Source: Lanius collurio (taxonomy: Eukaryota > Chordata > Aves > Passeriformes > Laniidae). Taken from it: a stretch of 64,000 nt of DNA. Both the position numbers and the translations under genes were made by a program. The stretch is taken from positions 11,148,032 to 11,212,031 of the forward strand of contig JACBWW010000017.1 in assembly GCA_020086605.1 (NCBI GenBank), written 5' to 3'. The notes under the pieces are model-generated. The model saw only the letters and a list, made by a program, of their open reading frames with translations. It searched no databases and had not been told where the DNA came from. This document shows positions 12,001 to 20,640 of the stretch, in pieces (position 1 is the stretch's first letter; every line of letters begins with the position of its first letter).

Positions 12001-15000
12001 CAATGACATTTATCTGTTCAGTTATATACATTTTTTAAAACGACTAAACACAACAACTTCTAACCATTTATGTAGGATGTTACTTTTTCTTGAAAAATCA
12101 TAAATATTCCAACTGTCACAAGCCATCTAAGCTGAACAATTAAGAAATCACACAGAATGCAAAACCAATCTGAACAGCATTTGCCTTCAAATATTTCAGG
12201 ATGAAGAAATGAATGAAGTGTAACTTCTCATCTTGCTCAGAACACCTTAAGCATGAAACTTCCTCTGAGAAAAAAAAACACAGATCTACTTAAAAATACT
12301 AACAGGCAATTATTTTTTTCACACAGATGTTTTTGTATGAACAATGCTTCTTTTTTCTCCACTGCTGTCTTTTCAGGCAAAAAAGCCAAACCCAAAAGCC
12401 TGTCATACTGGCTACCCAATAAAAGAAATTCTATCAAATAGTTCCTTTTGGGAGCTTTGTTTAGAAATACAAAAAAGGAAAGAAACATGTTATAACTATT
12501 CTTAAGTTAGTCTAATATGAAACTGTTCTATTTTGCTTTACATCTGTTATATTTAATAAATTTTTATTCTGTTCTTTCATATAAGGATGTTGAATGGATT
12601 TATGAAAGCTTGAACTTTTCTTTTCAATGACTTGAAGTTATCATTTAGGTACTCATACAGCTGAATCCCAGTGCATGTCTTGTTTAAAAAAACCAAGTGG
12701 CAATGTTTTTTGCATGATGATCTTACCCTCTTACAGTTATTTAACTGAAGTTTTTTTTCCTCTGTAGTTACATTATATGCATTCTGCTGTCTTAAGTACA
12801 GCAGAAGTTTTGGGTCAAGGAGTACAACTGATTTTGTAAGAACTGAACTAGTGACATATTTACCATTTTCATCCTGACCACTAGCTTCTGGCGTGCCTTG
12901 TCTCTGGTCCTCCTCAGGTGCTTCAGGGTAGATAACAGCTGTATCTTCTTGTTGAAGGAATTCTTCAACATTAGGGTCATGGTTTTGCTCATTTTCTGCA
13001 TCAGAATCACATTCATCTTCTTTTACTAAGCATGAAAAACAAGCCACAAGATACAAAATTAAGTTTAAAAAGAACATAAATGAGATTCAGTAATTTACAT
13101 TACCAAATCTTCCTCTAGCCAAGGATTTAAAAACTCTTTACAGATACTAGTGTAGGTCAAGCCCTTTAAAATGCCAGATTATGCCACATTTTAAAAGAAC
13201 TGGTAGCATAATGACATTTAAAAACTTGACTAAACACAGTTTGCCTCTTCAACTCACTGCAGTTTTATCATTTCAGATTTAGCTGTTTTTCTCAATTTCC
13301 CTAAAAATCTTAAATGCAACATTAATTATTATTTAGGCCTTGTAGTTGGAAGGCCAGTTTACCATCTTGGCTCCTGTGTTTGCAAAAGTACATTTGCTGC
13401 CTTCAAGACACAATTTTTAATGTTATTTATAACTGTTCATTAGCACAAACTCAGAAGACATTTAAACTTAATAACAAACTGGCCAGAAAAATGCAGCAAA
13501 CTTGAACTCTGACTTGTTCTCTGGTGTTGGAAATGGCTACCAAAAAGGCTTCAGATCTAGTTAACAGCCTTCAATATCTTCCAGTTAAAAACTTAAAGAG
13601 AAAAAGCCAACGAACAACTGTATTGCAAAATTAGCAAATAATGAAGTAAATATTTTACCTAATGCTCATACAATAAATATTTGATACCAAGTATTTGCCT
13701 AAATACATTGTTCATAGAGTTTATTTTTACCATGGTGGAATATTCTGTGAAAGCACTGCCTGCAGCACCCTAAATCATGACAGATGTTCTCCACTATTAA
13801 TGTGAGGTATATTTTTAATAGGAAAGAGAAGTTTTATGATTCATCTCAGTGTGAAGTCATATACTCAATTTACAATTTGACACAATCTTTTTATGACATG
13901 AGGCAGTCTCTCACATGTAGAGTGTAATGCAATGAATAATGCAGCTCTCCCCATTTATGTGGACAGAACTGAATTTATAGGAACTGAAAAGAATGTGTGA
14001 ATCTAGAGTTTAAAACATATCAATGTTTAGATATAGGTTTGCTTTTAAATAAGACTTACTCTAATATTATCTACCTATCTAATAAGGACATTAAATAAAC
14101 CCCCAAACAACTTTAAAAAGTTGGATGGCATATATATTAATCTTTAGTCAAGCAGAGAACTGGAAAAAATAACAATTTTTGTTTGATTCTGAAACTGAAG
14201 TACACATTTTGTTTTGCTTTCTGTGTAATCAGTACAAACAGAGGAGTTGATAATAAAATACAATATTAGCTTAAGTTTATTTTTATATGTTTCTTCATAG
14301 TTTAAAACACTACCTGTTGATGGGTACACCTACATGTAAGATCATTGCTACTCCCAGTTATCTCCTTTGCAGACATGGTGCTGCTGGAGCTCTGTGGTCA
14401 GCCCTGGGGAGGGAGGGAGGGCTGCTCTGTGTCACTGGTCACTTACACCTCTGGACCCTGGACACTAAAAGGTGCCCAGACTATCTTCCTCAGCTAAAAC
14501 ACCTTTTACAGTTTAATACCTCTAGCATGGAAAAGCAAAGCAGTTTTATAAACAGAGGTGGGAGAATTCCAAAGATTTCAGAATGCTACTCACCTAACCA
14601 AAATTGAATAGCACTTTATGTATAAGGGACTCAGATTAACAAAGAAATACCTGTACATCCAATTTCATCTGTCTGAGCTTCAGGCCCCAGGATTTCCTTT
14701 CTTTCTTTTCCAGCTGAAATAGCACATTTCACAAAAAGAATGAATATTTTAAGAAAACCCCACAAAACAACAACAAAAGCCACATGCAGACCAACTTAAT
14801 ATACTTGAGTTATTTCTTCAGCAGTGCTTTCCATTTCTGTATTGTTTAGAAGAGCGCTTTTAAACATAATGTTCTTTCAAAAATATGGATGGCACATTAT
14901 TTCAGCAGTGTGTGATCAGCTGAACCACAAAGATATTTCATACTTAAGGAAAGCAAACCTTAAAAGGAAGCAATACTAAACACTGACCATTATGTGAAGA

Positions 15001-18000
15001 GAGACAAAGACATGGACAGCGTGTTTCACCAGCAAATCAAAGAGTCAGCTCGATGACCCCATCTACAAATGCAGCCATCTGATACACTGGAATATTATTT
15101 CCAGAAATCAGAACACCATAAAGCAAATGCAGTTACGTTATTTTCTCCAATTAGCGGTTTTCAGAAATGATTGATAATTTGCTGGTAATGTCTGCAAACA
15201 GCAACCTAATGTGTTCTCTTTCTTGCAAATCATCTGGAAACCACTTAAGGCTGTGATTGCTTAAACAAAAAAAAGCATTTTAAACACGTGCTCCCCCTTC
15301 AGAAAAACTGTGCACTACAGATATGCTTCACATATCGATTCCAATACTCGGCATGAGGCTGCAGAACCAATGCTGCAGATACAAGCTGCTGCCCCCGCTC
15401 TGCCAGCTCTGCTGAGCTGCAGCCTTCAAGGATGCAGCATGGAAGTGTTAACTCACTACAGGTTGTTGGTTCAAATAGTAAACAGCCAAGTTGCTCTTTA
15501 TTTCGGTTCATTGGGTAGCATGGACTGGGAAGTTCCCATAGGAAAAGCCACTGCTGATATTTCTGTCGGTGCCTGCTTTATGACAGAAGTACATAGGAAA
15601 GCTATGTTCCTTGGTTTGCTCTTTATTGGTACTATGCTACCCTAATATATGTGAAACCAAAGCATTATTTCATAGTTTCATTACGGAAACTTTGGATGCT
15701 TCAGACCTACACTGCAGAAAAGGGTGATGCAGAGCACACAGTTGCTCTGATCTGAAATGGCAACTATTACACTTCTATTTACCTTGCTTCACTCTATTTC
15801 AGTGCAGGAAAAATCCTTCAGCTTGGCAAATCAAAAGACCAGAACATTCCAGCTTTTTAACTACAGGAGAACCCAATTTCTCCTTTACGTGGAAGATGAT
15901 AAATTCTAGGAGAACTTTAAGTTCTCAAACAGTACTGGCTTCCTCAAAGGAAAAGCTTGATAATTCTGTCTACTTCGACCAAAGCCGACAGACCCAAGGT
16001 ATTTGCAAATAGTGACAATTTAAACACATTTCTTGCTTTAACAAGAAATATGTTTAAAAGGAAACTGTAACTCTTAAATCTTACTTTAATTTCAACTGAC
16101 ATCTGAAAAAAAACCAACTCAAAAAAGCCCCACAAACTCAAACAGCCTGTATTTTATTGGTCAGTTCTGGATTGGGAACTAATTACATTTTTGGCTCATG
16201 GTACCAGACCTTGTTCAGAGTTTTTAAGATGGATGACTGGATGCAATGCAAATTTAAATCCAAAATTTAATTTCTTAAAATCAAACATGATGCCAACTCA
16301 CTGTTTGCCTTTAAAGAGCGTTTGTGATTTTTCTCCATTATGAAATAGGGTCTACATGGGGGGAGGGGGGTGGCGGAAATATCAGTAAGTTATTACTCTG
16401 GAAATTTAAATTATAGTGTCTCCAGTAAATTCCACTGGCTTCAGCACAAATAAAAGTTATGCTTCCCAAGGGAATGTCAAGGAATTTATAGCATTATAGA
16501 TTAATCTCAGTGTAGTTAAACCCCCTCTCAATCCTAATAATCCTAACCTATGTTTGGTACTGTCTCTTCCCATCAGATAAAAGTGCAGTATAAGACAGGG
16601 AGAAACCCTTTTCCACAGGGAAATGCCATAGGAATAATTAATAATTTGGAAAATATTAAGTAGGTATCCATCCTTATAGCTATGTGTGTTCCAAGAAAAA
16701 GGCAACATTGCAATTGTGACCTCAGAAGTCCAGTTATCCCATAGCAAATACAGATGCTGGGAAGCAACAGAATGGGATATGATGATGGGGAAACAGATAT
16801 TAAGACACTGTTAAACCAAGAAGAAGTCACAGCTCTGAGTTCCAGAGGAAATTCAAGCTACCTGCTAAATGACAGCTTAAATAGAGGTCTCCACAAATAG
16901 CATCTAGGTCATGAATATGCATGCTGGTATTACAGCTGGACATACCAGATAGTTGTAAACCAGGTTCTTGAACTTCTACATCTCATCACTGTTTATGAGC
17001 TACTGCTTAGAGACACAGTGGGGCTTCCCAGGGTTACACACTGATGATTTTCAGACGACAGGGACCAGTGTTAACTAGCAGCAAACACCCTGACAACTAC
17101 TGTCACTGACTGACAGTAAAGATCTATGCATGGCTAACAACTGGATCAAATCAAAACAACTAGCAAAGTGGAAATTTCAGCCGTAGGCAGAAAGACAAGC
17201 TTCACTGAAATTTCCACTGCAGAGAAGGGAATAAATTCCAAAGCCTATCAAAAGAGTTTCTAATTCAAATTTTTCAGAGCTAATTTTCTGATACTCATGT
17301 AGCAAGCATTATTTACAGCTTGCAGTATTGACTGGTTGTTTGCTTTTTGAAAAAAAGAGACCATAAAACACATCAAATGTCAGAATACACTTTTGAGCAT
17401 ATAGGCTCAACCTAAACTTTGATAACTTAAAGGAATCTTTGAATTCCAGAAAGAGCTTAAACACAAAACATATTTAAATAATTTTCAAAGATATCTTAGT
17501 TCCAGTCCTGAGACCTCCAGGTTTGCTAAATACTTACAGTACATCATAATGCTTTTTAAAGAACATTAATACAGTACATTTAATTCCTGCTTTTTTTTTT
17601 TCTTTTAATTGTAGCATAGCTTTTACTTCTAACTAAAGTTAAGAAAAATCATATTAGAGAATCATTGCACACATGAATGCTGGCACACTGTCAACAACTT
17701 GTACAGGATACACGTGGTTCAATTTTTAAACCCATAGGACTGTTTCAGTTAAACCTCTTGAGAAACACACCTTATATTTAAAACACCTGTTCCTAGGGAC
17801 TTTTAGAAATTCAGTTAGAATGACTGGAAACGGAAGGAAATGTATCTGATAAAGATATTTTATGTGCGTTGTTTCTATTCTTGGCAATTTGTGAACAGAA
17901 TAAATATGCAAAAACTCACTCTGTCAAGTTCAGCTAAACCCAGAACTACTGAGTACTACTTTACTGATGAAACACAACTTACTAAAACTGCTGTAAAGTA

Positions 18001-20014
18001 TATTTTCTAAAGATAATCACCAACCTTGAAGATGGTTGCACACCATCTACCCCAGTACCTTTCCCTGTATGAGAGAGATCATGCATTCAGTACCTCTCTC
18101 TTCTTATTTCTAACATGCAACCAAGACTGATGATACGATTTTCAGCTCATATCTTTCCTTCTAGGAAAGCTATCAAAAGAGTAAACAGTACTCTACCCTA
18201 GCAAATCAAAGCTCCATAAAACTTAATGTAGCCTTCACTTCTCTCATGTAGTCAGAAATTTAAATGATTTATTTAAAAAACCCTTATTATCAAATTAAAA
18301 AAACCCTCCAGACTGCTACAAAAGAAGGTCCAGAACACGTAGTTTTTACAGAGGAAATTTGCAGTTGTTGAGCAAGCCTGTATGGCAATTGATTAATCTT
18401 TTGTCTGGCTACCAATGAAATTCCATCTTCATTTGCAAACTCCAAAGTAGAGAAACATTACCTACATTGCAAATCTATAGCCACAGTAGAATTTAAAATT
18501 AAATAGAATTTAGAATTAGCAAAAAAAAAATTTAAAGGTTAAAAATGGTACATTCAACATAAGGAGTCAAAAAAGATGCCATCACATATCTAGAGCCCTG
18601 AATACCCCCAGAAAGTTGCCTGAGATGCTGTGTGATGGGTACATCTCCAGGAAATGTCCAGCACAAGAGGTCTTGGCCCCAAATGTTTGTGAGCCAGTAC
18701 TCTTCTTCCCTCCCCTTTTCAGGTTTCCTACACCTATGGCTCGAAGGGTTCAAGCCTACACAGAGCCCATTTTAATGTAACCACAACTTCTGATAGACAC
18801 AGCCTGCAGGAGAGCAAAGATACTACAGGAAAACTAAGAAAATTACCTACCTAATAATTTAGCTCCAAAATACTCATTTCCCAGCACAGCATACCTTGGC
18901 AATAGCAGCTATGTAAAAACAGGCTGAGCTGATGCTATTCTTTGAACTCTCAGCTGCTCTCTCTCAGCTGGACTGCAGTTAGGGACCATATGACTGCTTT
19001 CCGTTTATTTAGATGTGAGGTCATGGACCCTGTATTAAACCACCAGTGTTAAAAGGTGGATGCTAGGAATTGTGGTTGGAGTTCAGATACAAACAGGAAT
19101 ATGCTGGAAAACATTCTGTACCTTTCATGGCATTAAGGCCAAATTCCACAATAAATTCCACTAATTTATGCATTTATCCCAATTTGGCTCAAGAGTAGGC
19201 ATGCTGTGCGATATTATGAAACTCAGTATCTGATCCCACATTAAAAAAAGGCCCATTTCCTGTCTGCTTGAAATTTTCAGCTTCTAAACTTGCTGCAACA
19301 TTTACCTCCTTCCAGTGTTTTCAAAGTAAAGATTCATTACGACTTACATAGCTGATTCTAAAACTTGTAACCTAAAAGTTATTTTTTCTGCCTGTGTTTT
19401 ACAAGAAAAAAGAGAGAAATTAACATCTGAATTTTCTTTTTTTCATTTTTTTTTGTTTACTGCTTACTCCCCAAGCTGAGCCAATCCTGAACCTTACAGG
19501 CAGCAGAGATCTGTCAGACAAAGACTTGAAAAAACTAAGATAAAGTAACTGGTCTGTAATCAGCCTTTGGAATGCTGCATCTACACACTGGAAGCTCCTG
19601 TTAAACAATGCCAATGGAATTAATCCACCTCTGAATCTGCTTCAAATAATAAATGAAGAACATGAAGTATGATATAATAAACACACTATAAACCCTCTAT
19701 TTTGATTGTGAATATTATATGTTATTTCAGTAACAATGTGACCAAAAAAAATTCTATTGAATCCATTTTAGAAAACTTTCTCAACACAGTATCATCAGTG
19801 GAAATGAACATACCTTCATCTTCCCAGCAGCTCTTTGTACTCCCTTCTCTTTCACTGTTTTCTGGTAATACTATATGGTCTGTTGGCAAGTCATCTTCTG
19901 GCACACTAGCATCACAGTCTGCTGCATCTGTCACACTTTCCTCTTCCACTATATGCAATTTATCTTCATCATCTGAATCTGAGTTTGCTTCTACCACATT
20001 GTTATAATTGGTGA
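1285..20014 (-). CDS. ZEB1: ZEB1 (delta-EF1) coding region, partial: exons 2-7
   Basis: This entry spans the joined coding region 20014-19814, 14713-14651, 13025-12864, 10005-9803, 4232-4127 and 3095-1285. The pieces total 2546 nt, about 848 residues, with no stop in the joined frame. Every internal border is GT/AG. ZEB1 is a nuclear DNA-binding repressor that binds E-box-like CACCTG sites through two zinc-finger clusters, recruits CtBP, and drives epithelial-mesenchymal transition and mesoderm and neural-crest development (family knowledge). The translated pieces match vertebrate ZEB1 in order and nearly residue for residue, from memory of the human and chicken proteins. Missing here are the roughly 19-residue first coding exon and the last two exons, which carry the C-terminal finger cluster and the Glu-rich tail. 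ZEB2 is the only close alternative; the acidic N-terminus and the PLDLSLPK motif context fit ZEB1. Confidence 0.97.
3096..4126 (-). other. ZEB1 intron 6
   Basis: This short intron of 1031 bp lies between fingers 3 and 4. Next to the exon 7 acceptor there is a run of about 14 consecutive A on the plus strand (about 3104-3117), which forms the T-rich polypyrimidine tract on the coding strand. An AT-rich patch sits at about 3625-3665. The open frame at 3728-4048 on the plus strand has no recognisable protein similarity. Confidence 0.9.
4127..4232 (-). CDS. ZEB1: ZEB1 coding exon 6: zinc finger 3
   Basis: The exon is 106 nt, with acceptor ctttcttacag and donor G|gtaaat. It enters in phase 0 with [14 protein letters not shown], contains a C2H2 finger (CTEC, 12 residues, H-x3-H) and ends HLRIHS plus the first base of the Gly codon completed by exon 7. 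The HSG/EKPYEC junction is the normal C2H2 linker and is restored exactly on splicing. This exon switches the phase from 0 to 1, so skipping it alone would shift the frame. Confidence 0.97.
5333..5844 (+). mobile_element. Endogenous retroviral LTR, solo-like, antisense to ZEB1
   Basis: The GC-richer block starts TGTGG and ends TGTACA, the TG…CA borders expected of an LTR, and is about 512 bp long. Inside it are a U3-like C/T-rich region, a weak TATA-like gtatgtaaacc at about 5685, then cttggctc-type R/U5 sequence and an attaaa polyadenylation signal at about 5752. The internal wording (ccctcagatcattggtccc, ctctatatggagagcc) resembles LTRs of avian ERVs as I remember them; family assignment needs a repeat library. 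No second LTR, gag or pol is visible within the window, so this is most likely a solo LTR or a fragment. It is oriented opposite to ZEB1, so its polyadenylation signal should not truncate the ZEB1 transcript. The exact borders are inferred. Confidence 0.7.
5845..6290. other. GC-rich segment of unknown origin after the LTR
   Basis: Directly after the LTR the sequence stays GC-rich and CpG-containing. On the plus strand about 5890-6005 reads as one open stretch with coding-like codon use (…[20 protein letters not shown] and then [13 protein letters not shown]). I do not recognise the protein. It could be ERV leader or gag remnant, a retrocopied or transduced host exon, or simply flanking sequence. 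After about 6010 the reading loses coding character. The minus-strand open frame 5737-6288 overlaps both the LTR and this segment and is likely a shadow. Confidence 0.35.
9803..10005 (-). CDS. ZEB1: ZEB1 coding exon 5: zinc fingers 1 and 2
   Basis: The exon is 203 nt, with acceptor cccgtgtag and donor A|gtaagc. It reads [20 protein letters not shown] and continues through two C2H2 fingers. Finger 1 has CPYC, 12 residues, then H-x4-H. Finger 2 has CSLC, 12 residues, then H-x3-H, followed by SHKSGRDP. With fingers 3 and 4 these form the N-terminal DNA-binding cluster that contacts one half of a paired E-box site (family knowledge). The last codon is CCA (Pro), where I recall Gln in human ZEB1. 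The exon is strikingly CpG-rich, about 16 CpG in 203 bp, unlike the other exons here. Confidence 0.97.
10006..12863 (-). other. ZEB1 intron 4
   Basis: This 2858-bp intron contains the CR1 3' fragment at about 10170-10472. The rest is AT-rich. Open frames at 10576-10767, 11130-11369, 11561-11743 and 12237-12488 are short, hydrophobic or low-complexity and match nothing I know. I see no other repeat. Confidence 0.88.
10170..10472 (+). mobile_element. CR1 LINE, 5'-truncated 3' end
   Basis: The sequence carries the CR1 3'-end wording: a segment on a first-pass group ending aaacattcaagaccagg, ttggacagggctctgagcaa, then ttggacctagatgacctttaa and ggtcctgtccaacccaaacc, with attctgtgattc at the terminus. 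The element runs on the plus strand, antisense to ZEB1. Only about 300 bp is present and no reverse-transcriptase region remains, as expected of CR1, which is usually severely 5'-truncated. CR1 is the dominant bird retrotransposon (family knowledge). Confidence 0.93.
12864..13025 (-). CDS. ZEB1: ZEB1 coding exon 4: acidic linker before the N-terminal zinc fingers
   Basis: The exon is 162 nt, with acceptor tcatgcttag and donor G|gtaaat. It begins inside a Val codon and reads [20 protein letters not shown] and onward through [23 protein letters not shown] and [11 protein letters not shown], then a split Gly codon completed by exon 5. The sequence is strongly acidic and Gln-rich and is nearly identical to mammalian ZEB1. 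It carries no zinc finger. The open frame continues past both borders by chance (to 13077 upstream and 12577 downstream), but those extensions are hydrophobic and lysine-rich intron translation. Confidence 0.95.
13026..14650 (-). other. ZEB1 intron 3
   Basis: This 1625-bp intron is AT-rich, with short unrecognised frames. The only distinct element is a G-run block at 14406-14421 on the plus strand inside a small GC-rich patch (about 14370-14470), listed separately. Confidence 0.9.
14406..14421 (+). other. G-quadruplex-type motif
   Basis: Four runs of three or more G are separated by single A bases (GGGGAGGGAGGGAGGG). This meets the usual sequence rule for a parallel G-quadruplex. It lies 230 bp downstream of exon 3 in the gene direction, on the template strand of ZEB1. 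Whether it folds is inference. Confidence 0.6.
14651..14713 (-). CDS. ZEB1: ZEB1 coding exon 3: small 63-nt exon
   Basis: The acceptor reads gctatttcag and the donor G|gtattt. The exon completes a split Ala codon and then reads [20 protein letters not shown], closely matching human ZEB1 (…[20 protein letters not shown]). It is too short to stand out as an open frame and was found by comparing the protein with the acceptor and donor phases. Both ends are phase 1, so skipping it removes 21 residues without shifting frame. It holds no recognisable domain and extends the acidic, disordered N-terminal region. Confidence 0.94.
14714..19813 (-). other. ZEB1 intron 2
   Basis: This 5100-bp intron is mostly AT-rich unique-looking sequence. 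A G-rich run occurs at about 16348-16375 on the plus strand. The open frames, such as 15310-15645 (plus) and 16457-16747 (minus), overlap others on the opposite strand and carry no motif I recognise. I see no CR1 or LTR here. Confidence 0.88.
19814..20014 (-). CDS. ZEB1: ZEB1 coding exon 2: acidic N-terminal region
   Basis: The exon is 201 nt. It is preceded by a pyrimidine-rich acceptor ending ctctccacag and followed by donor G|gtatgt. The first two bases complete a Val codon begun in exon 1, giving [20 protein letters not shown] and then an acidic stretch ending CWEDE. The Asp/Glu-rich sequence lies in the N-terminal region reported in other vertebrates to contact the coactivators p300 and P/CAF (family knowledge). 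Both borders are phase 1. A GC-rich patch ends only 28 bp upstream of the acceptor, which is unusual for such a long intron. No start codon for the protein lies here; the usual initiator is in exon 1, which I do not find in the window. Confidence 0.96.
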
Positions 20015-20042
20015 CTGTGGAGAGACAAAAACAAAATACTGA

Positions 20043-20640
20043 TCAATATACTCTTAACTGACAGCATGGAGCTCCAAAGCTTTCAGTGCTCTGGCCACGT
20101 GGTATAATAGGGCCTCTGTGTGGACTCACATTATTAGTGCTTCTTGCCCCACGGGGATGGCAGCGCCTTGTGAGCAGCCTGGATGTAATGTCGGCACAGC
20201 AGGAGACACCTGACAGCTCCTGGGCTGCCACCACTGCTGGGAACCACGGCACCTCTCCCTGTGCACACCCAGCAGAGGCTGCACAAGAGAAGGCAGCAGA
20301 CAACTCCAGAGTTGGAGCCGCAGTGGAACAACAGGATTCCAACTGGATCACTCCAATTTGGATGCCAGCATTGCTGTATGTCTCACCTATGATTATTATG
20401 GCACTGAAGACCCCATGGCCCCAGGCTGAGCACCCTTCAGAGAGGGCAGTCCAGCCACTCCCGGGGTCCCACGGAGCCAGCCCTTGCCTGCAGGCACACA
20501 CTGTGAGCTCACCCAGCCCAGCTTCCACCGCCTCCTCCTGTAACCAACGCCACCCCACGCTCCAGCTGTGGGAATCACGGAGAAACAAGCGGGAACAATA
20601 ATGAGATTTAATTCAGAATGGCTTAAGTGCTCCTGATCCA
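20043..20640. other. GC-rich patch next to the exon 2 acceptor
   Basis: This stretch of about 600 bp is clearly GC-richer than its surroundings, with roughly a dozen CpG, and ends 28 bp upstream of exon 2. Frames are open on both strands for more than 500 nt (20086-20601 plus, 20043-20588 minus), a common by-product of GC richness. I recognise no protein in either. It may be a decayed retroelement (LTR-like) or an alternative exon region. On the minus strand there is an acceptor-like gtgtgtgcctgcag before 20487 and a donor-like atag|gtgaga after 20387, but nothing shows that they are used. Confidence 0.45.

Noticed and set aside
20043..20601. Two long frames on opposite strands (171 and 181 residues)
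   Set aside because: Both are open because the patch is GC-rich. Neither shows a domain, and the minus frame has no ATG before its donor-like site.
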